Made by a program: the position numbers and the translations under genes
Origin: Euwallacea fornicatus
Lineage: Eukaryota; Arthropoda; Insecta; Coleoptera; Curculionidae
Assembly: GCF_040115645.1 (NCBI RefSeq)
Contig: NC_089555.1
Location: 1,736,001-1,800,000, forward strand
Direction: 5' to 3'
DNA length: 64,000 nt
Shown: piece after piece, positions 13,693 to 24,641 of the stretch
Layout: each line of letters opens with the position of its first letter
Position numbering within the stretch: the stretch's first letter is position 1
Notes under the pieces: generated by a model
Seen by the model: the letters and a program-made list of their open reading frames with translations, nothing else
What the model was told of the DNA's origin: nothing
Database searches by the model: none

Positions 13693-13915
13693 GTCAACTC
13701 CTTATTGGGCTCTTATGGATTGTGAGACGCATTTTATGTTTACGACGCCACGAATTTCCATTCTACTAAACGGTTAGGTAAGAATCCAGACGTGTCGCAA
13801 TAAATCGACAATATTTCCCGCGGTTTGGTGTATTCTTTTATGTACTAACAATCAAGCGTTGGCTAAACTCCCCACCGGCCATATGGCATCTCCCGAATGT
13901 TCTAATTTTCTGCAT
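13693..13915 (+). repeat. local repeat R2, copy 1
   Basis: About 220 bp repeated in direct orientation at 14115-14335. Shared blocks include CTTATTGGGCTCTTAT, GCATTTT, GGTGT(A/G)TTCTT and TATGGCATCTC. Immediately downstream lies repeat R3, so copy 1 of R2 and copy 1 of R3 form one compound unit. Confidence 0.7.
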
Positions 13916-13939
13916 TTCCACTCCGTTAAGATAAAAGAC

Positions 13940-14085
13940 TAAAGGCCATCCATGTCACACTGAAGATAAACTGTAAAAAGCGCCAGCCCGCAAAATAGTT
14001 ATCTACGAAACAAGACCGGAAAATAGTGTTTTGCGAGGCGAGTCATGGAAGTTTGGACAGCCCTTCTAAACACATTTTCGGTCGC
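13940..14085 (+). repeat. local repeat R3, copy 1
   Basis: About 145 bp repeated in direct orientation at 15465-15615. Shared blocks are GATAAACTGTAAAAAGC, CAGCCCG(C/T)AAAA, CCGGAAA, TTTTGC and GGCGAGTC. Non-coding. Confidence 0.7.
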
Positions 14086-14114
14086 GTGATACTCCACGTA
14101 ATTATTCCGAAAAG

Positions 14115-14335
14115 CGTCTGCTTCTTATTGGGCTCTTATTGATTGCGAGTCGCATTTTGGGTTTACAACGCTTCGAATTTGCATTCGTCTAAGCGATTAT
14201 GTAAAAATCGATTGGAGCCGTAATAAACTGGCAATAATCCCCTAGAAATTGGTGTGTTCTTCTATGTTATATTATATTCTATTCTTCCTTTCGGCGCTAT
14301 GGCATCTCTCAAATATTTTAATTTAACTACAATTT
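14115..14335 (+). repeat. local repeat R2, copy 2
   Basis: Direct partner of 13693-13915, about 420 bp away. Copies are alignable by eye along their length, with substitutions and small gaps. Confidence 0.7.
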
Positions 14336-15464
14336 TCATATCCAAATTGAAACCCACAATTTTCCAGAAGTTCTGGAGCTGACAGGCGAAAAACAAACAA
14401 ACACGTACTTGCAAAGTGCATATTTGCGTCTCCACCTCTTCAGCCACCCTTGACGCCTACCCCGAATAATGAAAGGGGAATATGTCGCAATGTGTATGAA
14501 GCTTAAGATAACAAGGGTCGGAATTAAACATAGACGTAGATGCTGCTGCAGTCAACGGCACATGACTTTCATAAATGAAAATGCGGTTTCGGTTTTTAAC
14601 TGTAAGGGGCCATATTCAATCTTCTTTTATAAAATTTGCAGTACAGCAGCGTGAGTAAGTGGAAATGTCTAGTGTAATTCCGGCGACATCCATTTACTTG
14701 TAATAAACATTTATCTTAGATAAGCGCTATTACTGAAAATGAGAAACGACAATAACGCCATTAGCCAGCAAATGGATTTAAACAAAAACTTTCAGATCTT
14801 CTGGGAAAATTACTTATTCCAAAACGAGAAGAGTACCTAACTTGGGGTTAAACAAGAATGGCGGAATTATTGGGTGTATTTAAATCCATCTTTGTTTATC
14901 TTGGCAAAGTTGCTGAACAGGAAGTTTTCCTTATATTTCCGACTTGTATTGTTTAGTTGTCGAGGAGGGAAAAGACAACTTCTGTTGGAAAGAGGGGAGA
15001 CACTATTAGTACCTGTATGTGGGCATACCGCAATACGACAGCCGGATAATGGTGTAATAAGGACCATTACCAACACATGTAGAGCACTATTGCGAAACGT
15101 CGAAATGCAGCTGCATTTAGAGTGGCGTGTCGGTTAAATATACACATTTGTTTTCCGCCTCTCTGCAGCCTACATGCCAGAAAAATCCAGCCATAGTTTA
15201 ATTCCCTCTCATATTCCAGCCGAACTAAAAGTAATAATTCTGGATTCAAGACTCTTCGTGAAGTCAGGCCTTTCCAGGAGCATTTATCTTAATGGCGTGA
15301 ATGAGCTCTATAAACCTGCATAAACCGGGCTGTAATATCTCTTTTAGCTTGCGAGATACAGGGTCACTTTGATAAGTACATTTGGGGTTTTCAGAGGGCT
15401 CTAAAAGAAGGTTCCTCAAAGAGCATTTCTACTACGTCAAGGTAAAAGGCTCTGATATGACTAA
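14336..15464. other. gene-free stretch
   Basis: Short frames (60-90 codons) on both strands, none with a recognisable product. A solitary transposon-terminus motif TACAGGGTCACTTTG lies near 15357; no inverted partner was found nearby. Confidence 0.5.
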
Positions 15465-15615
15465 ATGTCCCACATACACACTGGAGATAAACTGTAAAAA
15501 GCTTCAGCCCGTAAAAGAGTCATTTGCGGTGTAAGTCCGGAAAGTAGAGTTTTGCAAGGCAAGTCGTAGGCGAGTCTCGGCAGCCTGGACGGCCCTGTTG
15601 TACACACTTTCGTTA
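15465..15615 (+). repeat. local repeat R3, copy 2
   Basis: Direct partner of 13940-14085; here R3 stands without an adjacent R2 copy, showing that R2 and R3 are separable modules. Confidence 0.7.
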
Positions 15616-17081
15616 ATTTCATTTTCGATAGCTGCCCCATGATTTGATGTAATTCGGTTGGTCAAGCTTACACCGTTTGCTTATTTGTAAAATCTCTTGT
15701 ATGCAGTAAGACCTTCGGCTTGAATCAACTTTTGAACGTTCAAGTGATTTTTATAAATTTCGCTAAATAAAATTGAAAGCAACTGAGGATATCTGCAAAA
15801 TCGTGTTTTCAATTTTGGAATCAGTAGTCCCAACGAAAGCGAGATATGTCTTTTTGAGCAACTTAAAATTCCAGTTTGCCTTAAGTTCCGTCCTTGCTAC
15901 GCACCAACCCCCCTTAGCGAATATAAGGGGGTTGCTGTGACGCGCACAAGAGAGAATTTGGGGGAAGTGTTTTGTATCAAATCTGTTTCCCATCAAAACA
16001 ACCGTTGATGTATCCCTTACGGAGTAATTATTTTGGAAGATTATGAGAGGGTGAACTTATAGAGTGTAGTAGCACTCAAAAACCTCCATGTTCTGTATGA
16101 TGGAAAATTTGCCATCCTGGAAATTTTAGAGTGTTATTGAGCGGAATAACAGTCAACTTTTTTATCGAATGCCTTTTACTCTAAAGCGAAAAACCTCGGC
16201 TTTAAAATTTGTAGAAGTTTCTGATGACTGGAAAACTAGAAGCATTGCAATGGAGAGCCTGCAGTTATGCAATGAGAGGAAATATTAGGAAGCTTTAAAG
16301 GATCTGCAAATACTTTGCAGAGAAAGGGGGAACATTTCCATTTAGTCTGATAAAATTGTTTGCATTGAGATGCGCTGCAATGGGGGGTGGTTGATGAAAA
16401 AATCCGTGTTTCTGATTCATATGGCAAATATGGTCAGTAACGTCGCAAAAAATGTATATTTTTAGATTGGAATAACAAAAAACTGATATAACAGAGGCGA
16501 GTAAAGAATGAGGAAATATAGAACCATTAATTAAATTAATTAAACGCCAGAAAAATAAAATCAAACTATTCATGATCATACGAAACGCAGTGAAATCGTC
16601 AACATATATTATCACGCCCCTGATCGTGCTGGAACTGTAACAAATAGCCAACTCAAAGACACACATTCATCTTTATTCAACCCGTATACATTTCCATTAT
16701 CCATTTTGACCCGTTAGTCTAGTTTGTGGAAGATATCCATACTATACCTTTGTCTTTGTTATTTGAATATTACGTTTCCCCCGCACACCCTAGACACGTA
16801 CGTGCTACCTAATTCGATACACACGGAAACATCCCACCTACAAAGTATATTTCTATATTTTTGCATAAAAGGAATTTATGAAAATGACATATGGAAAATT
16901 GTAGAAAATGAAGATCTTTAATAACTAGAGATTGCCACCGATCAGTCCTCACGTTCACTCTCAAAGTTGCAGTATAAAATGCCCATGCATTACGACCCAT
17001 AAATTTAGAGTTCCGCAAGAAAGTTAATCTGGAAAGATAACAGACATATTTCTTTCGGCTTCACAGAGAATCTCCAGGACG
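15616..17081. other. gene-free stretch with one G/C-stem hairpin
   Basis: No gene supported. The minus-strand frame at 16295-16666 (123 codons) has no recognisable features. A hairpin at 15905-15934 pairs CAACCCCCCTTA with TAAGGGGGTTG (one bulged C, loop of about 7 nt). Confidence 0.5.
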
Positions 17082-17201
17082 TACGAGGGTAGTTCCAGAA
17101 GTACCCGACCTAACGCTTAAAGGAAAAAAAATGGAAAATATTACATTATTTCTCGACATATTTTCCTTTAAGATTGGCACACTTTTCCCAGTAAAGTTCT
17201 A

Positions 17202-19092
17202 CAGGGTAGCCCAATCGAAAAAGCCCACCTGAAATATCTTGAATGGAATTTTTTTCTTCTTAAAACTCCGAGATACGTCAATTTTACTTTTAAGGACGAC
17301 ATTTTTAGATTATAAATCTGTAGATCTACAGTCATCGCCGCAAATGGGGGGCAACCCATTCAAGAATTTTAAATGGCACGGGGGTCAAGTGGCACACCAT
17401 ATCAAAGGTATTTCTTCTCGAGTATGCTGAAATTTTTTGCTCCAACTTCAAATATTAAAAAAAAAAAACCTTTTAAAAAATCGGTGAAGTAAATCGAAAA
17501 AAATTACCTAAACTTGAGAATAATAAACTTACCAATCCTACAAAAAAATACGTTCACCGTCGAATTTTTAAGATAAGGCGATGGGTTTTGTCAGCGTTGA
17601 ACGAGTAATTTCATTCCGATTTTACACTGATCAGAATTGTACCGCGAAATTTGTCGATTCATCCGACGATTTAAAGCATCACGATGTGCACCACTGCAGA
17701 GAGGATTGAAATTATCACCATCTATTTCAAAAACAATGAAATAGCCCGAGAAACTGCAAGAATTTTTAATGGAAGGCATCCCGGTAAGAATTTGAACCTT
17801 CCCTACGTGACGAATTTAATATCTAAATTCATGGAAACTGGATCCGTTGCTAACAAAAAATATGAAAGGCGACACACCGTTACCAACGAGGCTGCACAAA
17901 TTGAAATTTTGGGACATATTGAACTGCAACATGTAAATCAAGAAACGTTTATTTCACGCACCCGAGAATTACAAATGACATTAGGTGCACCACGTAGTAG
18001 TATTCAAAGGTTCTTGAAAAAGCATATTTTCCATCCCTATAAGGTGTATTTCATTCATGAGCTCACTGAAAATCATCTAGATCGCCGTATGCAATTTTGT
18101 GAGATGATGAGGGGAAGCATTTTGATCAATCTCAATTTTTTATATTCTACGTGATTTTCTAATGAATGGACATTCTTTCCGAATGATGTCGTCAACACAT
18201 CATTTCAGGTATTGGAATGAATCCTAAAATTATGAGAGATCAGCATTCACAGTATTCAGAAAAATGAAAGGTACAGGCTGGGATTTTAGGAAATCATATT
18301 GTGGCATCTTTTTTCTATCTGATAATCTGACGGGTTAATCCTATCTCAATCTGCTTCAAGACTTCATCTACCTTTACATTGTGGATATTCGTGAAAACAA
18401 CGATCAGATCTCAGAGAATGACGTATCTTTTCAACTGGACGGCGCTCCGCCACACTATGCAGTTCCTGTACGTAACTTTTTAGATCAACATTTTCCCGAA
18501 CAATGTATTGGTAGAGCAGGTTTTACCGAATGGCCCTCAATATCGCCCGATTTAACACCATTGAAATTTTTCTTATGAGATCATTTTAAAACTGTTGTTT
18601 GCAAAACGAAATCGACCTCTTTAGAAAATCTTCACCACGGAATAGTGATAGCATGTGGTGAAATATTTCCCGAAATGCAATAAAATGTTCGGGAAGAGGT
18701 TGAACAAAGGCTTTATTATTTTATGGAAGTAAATGGGTCATAATTTGAACACTTAATTCAATAAGACTTTATTAAAAAAAAAATTTTTTTCGATTTATTT
18801 CACCGATGCTTTAAGATGTTTTTTCTATAATATTTCAAGACGCAGCAAAAAAAGTTCAGCGTACTTGAAGAGAAAATTAAAATACCTTTGATTCGATATG
18901 CCACCTGACCCACTGTGCCATCTAAAATTTTTGAAGGGGTTGCCACCCCGTTTAGGGGGATGACTCTAAACCTACGAATTCATTATCTCAAAATGTCCTC
19001 TTTAAAAGTAAAATTAACGTGTCTTGATGTTTTTTGAAGAAAAAATTCCACTCAAGATATTTCAGGTGGACTGTTTTAAATGGGCCGCCCTA
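17202..19092 (+). mobile_element. 1.89-kb Tc1/IS630-type transposon with ~330-bp TIRs, nested in mariner
   Basis: Ends are CAGGGTAGCCCA on the left and the inverse of TAGGGCGGCCCA on the right, each bordered by TA (17200-17201, 19093-19094). Similarity between the ends continues for roughly 330 bp (about 17202-17510 and 18775-19092), for example CACCTGAAATATCTTGA and CAAAGGTATTT on both arms, unusually long for this superfamily. Between them lies a broken transposase gene. Removing the element and one TA restores an uninterrupted mariner reading frame, which fixes the insertion point to the base and shows that this element is younger than the mariner copy it hit. Confidence 0.93.
17684..18760 (+). 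pseudogene. DUF4817-type transposase relic inside the nested element
   Basis: The frame opens at ATG 17684 (MCTTAERIEIITIYF) with an N-terminal helix-turn-helix region of the DUF4817 kind, common in insect IS630/Tc1/mariner transposases. Landmarks follow in family order: FMETGSVANKK, SSIQRFLKKH, HPYKVYFIHEL and RRMQFCEMM. The frame is lost after about residue 145. Fragments continue downstream in other frames: FRYWNESNP, AGILGNHIV, then in frame at 18381-18578 QLDGAPPHYAVPVR (second catalytic aspartate), EWPSISPDLTPLKFFL (third acidic position) and a stop. The first catalytic aspartate region is scrambled. With at least one stop and several frameshifts it cannot encode an active enzyme. Confidence 0.9.
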
Positions 19093-20151
19093 TATAGCTT
19101 CTATACCCTGTTTATAGTGAGATTCGACTGTTTCAGAATAGGTATCAAACGCGAACTCCACCTCTTCATTATTTGCAAGTCTCTTTCCCCCGAGCCATTT
19201 TTTCAAGTTTGGGAATAGAAGATAATCTGAGGGAGCTAAATCAGGCCAATAGGGTGGGCGAGGAAAAAGTCCGAAACCAGGTTGATTGATTTCGGCCATC
19301 GTGATGACGGACACAAGACTTTTTTATTCACTTTTTCCTAATTTCTTCGCTCAAACGCTGCAATAAATTGGTATAATATTCCCCGTTTATTGTATTTTCT
19401 TTAGGAAAATTGTCATTAAAAATTACAATAAAAATGCATCCCAAAAAACTGACGTCATTACCTGTCCTGCGGAAGGAATAGTTTTCGACTTCTTTGGAGT
19501 TGATTCTCCACTTTCAGTCCATTGTTTTGACTGCCGTGCCTTCTCGGGTGGGAAATGACGGACCCATGCTTCATCCATGGTTACAAATCGGTGCTAAAAG
19601 CTCGGCTTTATTGCTCCGAAGCTTTACCAAATGCTCCCTTGAAACCTTCTTATGGCGCAGTTTTTGTTCAATTGTGAGCAATCGCGGTACCCATCTGGTG
19701 CACAGGTTTCTCATATCCAACTGTTCAATCAAAATCCGATGTGCAGTACTTTCTGAAATGCCCATCATCCATCACAGTTTTGTGCACTTTCACCGAAATG
19801 TCTCGTGAGTTCAGATCTGGAGTGTTATTGGTCAACCAATGCGAAGTTTGTCTTGGCAGCTCGTTCGCTCGCGTTCAAACTCTGCCACCCAACATTTTAC
19901 AGTAGTTACCCAAAGACCAGATTCCCTCAGAATAGAATCTAACTCCCCTCTGATATTGGATGAACTAAGACCTTCCAAATGGAAGCCCCGATCTGAGTAC
20001 CGATAAGGAACTTTTTAAATATTTACATAATCTCTCAAAGCGTTGAACAAAAACGGCTCTAAAACAAACACAAATCAAAGTGACTTCCTCAACCTTTAAA
20101 CATAACCTTTGTAAGGTTGGGTATTTGTAATATTGATCAATTTTACTCTCG

Positions 20152-23100
20152 CCTGTTTAGGTGCATCAAATCTTCCTGCGGCGTTGCCACGTTCAGCAGC
20201 AATTCCTGTTTTAAGAACACAAAAAATTGTCCGGAGCAATAAGTATTGTAGAGGTTCAAAATTGACGATATTCATTGAAGCCCTAGAGCATTGAGTGAAA
20301 CCTACGCCCAAGTTTTTTGTTGTTATAAATCCCATCGAAATTCCATTCGATCTGGAGGAGATCTGTACAGGGTTTAGGAAAAGTCTACACAAACGCGCTA
20401 AAGTTTTATCGATAAATTAAACTCACCGTAGACGTGCCGTTTCCTCCGACTTTTTTGATAAGTTCCGTTTTATCAAAGTGTAGAAAGTTTTGCCCTCAAC
20501 CAGTTCCTTGTGGCCCGAATTCCGATACGAGTATACCCCAGACGCAATTTTCTTTTTTTTTTGTTTTGTTGGCGAAAAAAGGGATTCGAACTTCTGAGTG
20601 GCTAATTTTAAGTTGTAAAATTGATGTATTTCTGCAACGAGAGAGTTTTCAACAGGCAGTAAAATGTTACTTTTGCCAATAACTAACCAGCCTGGAAAAC
20701 AAGTTGCCACATGCAAGACGCGGCTTTAAATGAATAATTTATTATTGTCCAATTCGTGTTGGTGCTTTGCATTTTAAGTAACCCAATTATTTATAGCCGC
20801 CTCCATATAGGGTTGATTATTTAGGCATTTAAAGGGCAATCTATTATCGTGTGACAGGGAGGCCGACCTTATGTAACTTTGCTTGTCTTATTTACCGAGC
20901 TATAATTGGCAAAACAAATTAATTTAATAAGTCCTGCTAAATAGGTTGAGAGTTATGCCTCATTACCAAGTTAGAAAAGGATGTAGGCTGCTCTATTTTT
21001 TCCCCATTTCTCTTACCGGGGGGTTAAAATTTTAAAGTTTTAAGCAGATTATGTGCTATATGGAAATTCTCTATCGGAGCTTCACCCATCTAAATTAGAA
21101 GCTCTATCATAGACTCAGCTGACTAATCTCAAAATTAGCCAGCTCCTCCTAGAGTTTCCAGGTTTATCGTCAAAATGACTAATTGCGGACCATTTACTTT
21201 GGCTTTGTTCTGTTCTACAAAATTAATTAGTATTGGCTGGATGTATTAATGTAGTTACAGCGAAGTTTTGGCATCGTACAGGGGTTAAGGGGCCGGCGAA
21301 GATTAACTTGTATGTGTGTTCGTTGCACCAGCAAACTCTGGAAATGCAACGAAACTAACACGACCGCTCTTTAATTTCGTCAAGTGGTTTCCCCTCACAC
21401 ACTCGGAAGTCTTAATCCTCTTTCTGAGATTAGAAAATTTTGTGTGCAATCTTATAAATTATATCCCCACAGACAAGCAAACAAACTTTCCAAAGCAAAA
21501 GTGCAGGTTAGGCCATTCCTCGTTCTCTCTTATTGTCTATTTCCCCTTGTTTGGAGGTTTATTGTTAGTGGCTTTCTGCTTAAATAAGACAAAGGATACG
21601 CGAGGATGTAGAGCCACTTTGGCGCGGATAAAGAATGACCCTGGCAACATTCGTTAGTTTACTGTTGTCCCTCACAAACCATTATCAAGAGGGTTTAGAG
21701 CTATTTTCAATTTAAATGTAGATGAGATAGTAGCCTTTTTGCTGGTTAGAATGGGCTATTTATTTCATTAAGCACCCCTGCAGAGGGAGAGTGCAACGAA
21801 AGACAGAAACCAAAAAAAAAAAAATGCCTGTGAAGCAACGTAATTTATTTTGAAAAAAACTCTAAAAGAAACCCAGGAAAAAATAAAAACCATTCCACCA
21901 AATACCCAATTTTTTCGATTATTGCCCCATCGAGTAAAAACCCGCCATAACGGTCGAATTTAAGCGACTCCATATCTCCTCCAGTTTTCGAGGTCCCAAC
22001 GCTGAGCAGCGAATTTGAATGACCCTGTATATATGCGACTATGACGGCATTTAAATCAATGTTCCCTAACCGAGATTTCCAGGACTCAAAGACGTAGTCA
22101 CGATTGGTATAGAATGAAAATCAATTGACCTAAAGGAGGAAAAAGTTCATTACAAATTTATGCGCTTGAAACCCTGAAACCCCAATACAAGGAGCAAAAG
22201 TGCGTTTATTTCGATTTATCGAAGGTTTTTGCTACACCCCTGGATTTTGATATATCAAGTAAATTGATATTTGTACACGTTTAAGGCTTGAGTAAATTGA
22301 GCCTTTAGAAAAAAAATTTCGCTCAAGCGCAACATGTAGCATAGGGGCGTCGTAAAACTTATGAAAATTTGTGAAAAGCCATAAAACCATCGAAGCAAGG
22401 GCAAACACGTTTGATTTCACTCTTCCAAGGTTTTTGCTACCCTTCTGACTCCTTTACTTTGAATATTTTCAGGAATTCAACCGTCCAGAAATGTGGGCAG
22501 AGTCCAAAATCTCGCACACCCAGTGAGGAATCCAGAGATTGGAACACGATCCATATTAATGAATTTAAGCGAAAGGCAACACGTTGAAAGGCATGTCCCA
22601 TGTACCCCCACCTCAGTCCTTTTGCCACTCTTGAAATTTTGTTTGTGAAAATCTCGGGGTCATGTTGCCCATTTGGCTTCAGGTAGTCGAAACTGGATTA
22701 AAAACTTCCATGCTGATAAGCCGAGAACCGATGCGTTATTTGGAACAGGGCAGCAACGTGAGGCAACACAGCATAATTGATTTCAGCACGTACCATCAAT
22801 AGGCATTAAGTACTGATTTAAAGCCCTTCGACAGTTATTGAATTTCGTGTCCTATTATTCGGGAGTAATAAACACCGGAGCTTCCTTACCTACGCTGCTA
22901 ATTACAGTAAACCCTTTTAAAGGCAATTTTTCACATTGTTCGCCTACACCTCTTCCAGCTTTCCTGGATCTCTCAAAGCATATTTTTCATCCAATCTGCA
23001 TCGTCTCCTTCATCCCGCCTCAAATTTCCCGTTAATAATTAATACGGAATTTGGCCCTGGCAAATTCCTTAATGCTTATTAATTATGCGAACAAAACATA

Positions 23101-23345
23101 CCTGAAAGAAACGTTTGGGCCTTGAGCTGGCAGTGAATTAACTCGTCGCTTTGGGATTTAGAGTCCCCGACTCTGGATGCGGTTCTGAGTCCAATCTAAA
23201 ATAATTATGACTCGACAGCCAACTTGCAAGATTTTGATTAAACATGGCAATCGAAATACAAATATTTGTAAGAATTAAAATGATAATGGGGGCCTCGACA
23301 CAAAGAAGTTATCTACGAAGGCTGAAATTAGTAGCAATGTAAAAG
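20152..23345. other. gene-free stretch upstream of the UGT cluster
   Basis: No supported gene. The plus frame 21316-21657 (113 codons) opens on a non-ATG codon and has no recognisable motif; minus frames at 20096-20392 and 20423-20716 are likewise unrecognised. A transposon-end-like motif (GACCCTGTATA) stands alone near 22022. The last few hundred bases must hold the UGT-1 promoter, but no convincing TATA box or initiator could be fixed. Confidence 0.5.
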
Positions 23346-24513
23346 ATGAACGATCGAGTGCTAATTATATTAACCGCTTGTTTCCTGTGGGTTTGCAGCG
23401 ATGGGGCCAAAATCCTGGTTTTCTGCCCCATCCCCGCCCAAAGCCACCACAAAATGTACAAGGAAGTGTGGAAGGAGCTTGCCGTCAGGGGGCATGAAGT
23501 GCACGTGGTTACTCCTAATCCTGACTTCAATTCCTCCATGAAAAACATAAAGGAGTATGATATAAGCGCCATGCACGACTTTGAAAAGAACGAGATTAAA
23601 CCTGAATGGAAAGCCGCGTTCTTCAGAAAGCCCTCATTTATCGGAACAATCATCAGGCAACTCGTTATGCAGCAAATCGCAGGAAATGGTATGGAACTTT
23701 TGTACAACCATCCGGAGGTCAAGACTCTGGTCAAAGGTAGGCTAAGCCTGGAAGTCCATAAGTCGTACCCAAGAAAAAATTTCAGAGCATCGGCACTTTG
23801 ACGCATGCCTCTTAGAATGGTACCACCCAGCTATAGCGGTCTACGGACATCTATTCAATTGTCCGATCATTGGATTGGGTTCGAACACTGTGCCCATACA
23901 AATGCTGGACACACTGGGCAATCCTTCAGATCCAATCATAGCTCCAGAACAAGATCTTCCCTTTGCAAGGGATGACCTGCCCTTGCTGCATAGAATGTGG
24001 TCTGTGTTTTGGGCGATCTTCGTTCGCATTCATCAGCACTTTTTTCTAATCCCAGCAGAAGATTCTAGAATAAAGAAACACTATGGAAAACATGTGCCAT
24101 ATCTGGGAGAGCTGCAGAATAACATCAGTTTAATCCTCTTGAATAGAAATCCTGCATTTCATAGGCCCATCCCAAAACTGCCCGCGGTAATAGAGCTGGG
24201 AACTTTTAGCTACAAGCGCCCCAGTCTTGCTATTAATCCGGTAAGCACTAGAAAGAGCTTGAAGAATAAGAACAAAACGGAGCTTTGCAGGTTCTTAAAA
24301 ATTTTCTGAATGAGGCGCCTGAAGGGGTCGTGTATTTCAGCTTGGGGATTAGCATGGATGGTAGTTCGATGCCTGTAGAGTACATTGAGAAGCTTCAAAG
24401 GGCTTTTAAAAAATTGCCCTATAAAGTTGTGTGGAAATGGGAGGTGCCAACAATGCCCAACAAACCTGCCAATGTCTTTATCAGTAAACATTTACCTCAA
24501 GTTCATGTATTAG
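23346..24513 (+). CDS. UGT-1: UDP-glycosyltransferase, 3' exons missing
   Basis: UGTs transfer a sugar from a UDP-sugar to small lipophilic acceptors in the ER lumen. Exons by splice sites and homology are 23346-23736, 23786-24240 and 24291-24513, with introns of 49 and 50 nt (phases 1 and 0). The ATG is followed by a signal peptide (ILTACFLWVCSDG). The acceptor-binding half is typical: KILVFCPIPAQSHH with the catalytic-region His, RGHEVHVVTPNP and HFDACLLEW. Exon 3 gives EGVVYFSLG and KLPYKVVWKWE. The usual KWLPQ appears as KHLPQ. Exon 3 ends in a good phase-1 donor (GTAAGA, 24514), but no exon with the sugar-donor signature or the membrane anchor follows before the UGT-2 start 128 bp on. 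Read through, the frame stops at 24569. The 356 codons present contain no stop or frameshift. It is either a truncated copy or a gene that splices into the UGT-2 3' exons. Confidence 0.85.
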
Positions 24514-24641
24514 GTAAGAGACATTGCTTTTATCCACTCGTGATGATTGCCACTTCAACCTCCAGATAAGATAGCAAAACCCAGTTTAAATAATCTCCGA
24601 CATCTAGTTAATAATTAAACCTCCTTCAGTGATTTGTAATA

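Larger units (their letters stand above)
17082..20151 (-). mobile_element. decayed mariner element, split by a nested insertion
   Basis: A mariner-family transposon on the minus strand. Its 3' terminal repeat is at 17084-17116 (CGAGGGTAGTTCC...), preceded by TA at 17082-17083. A degenerate counterpart (AGGTTGGGTATTT) begins near 20114, so the right end is approximate. Coding relics run from about 20010 down: a helix-turn-helix segment (LEGLSSSNIRGEL, WVAEFERERTS), then RWVPRLLTIEQK, the first catalytic aspartate in MDEAWVRHF, and SVFWDAF. The C-terminal SPDLAPSDY-like block reads WPDLAPSDYLLFPNLKKWL and carries the third aspartate. Stops and frameshifts interrupt the frame. Between residues of the final block the element 17202-19092 has inserted. 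Beyond it the frame resumes on the far side (17200 down to 17146) as ELYWEKCANLKGKYVEK and a stop, the normal mariner C-terminus. Confidence 0.9.

Noticed and set aside
20575..20595. GTTCGAATCCC (minus strand), like a tRNA B-box, followed by a CCA-like end
   Set aside because: No matching A-box, acceptor stem or anticodon arm could be assembled around it.
21316..21657. 113-codon plus-strand frame
   Set aside because: No ATG at its start and no recognisable protein features.
23309..23806. 165-codon open frame on the minus strand
   Set aside because: It is the mirror of UGT-1 exon 1; the plus strand has the signal peptide, conserved UGT motifs and splice sites.
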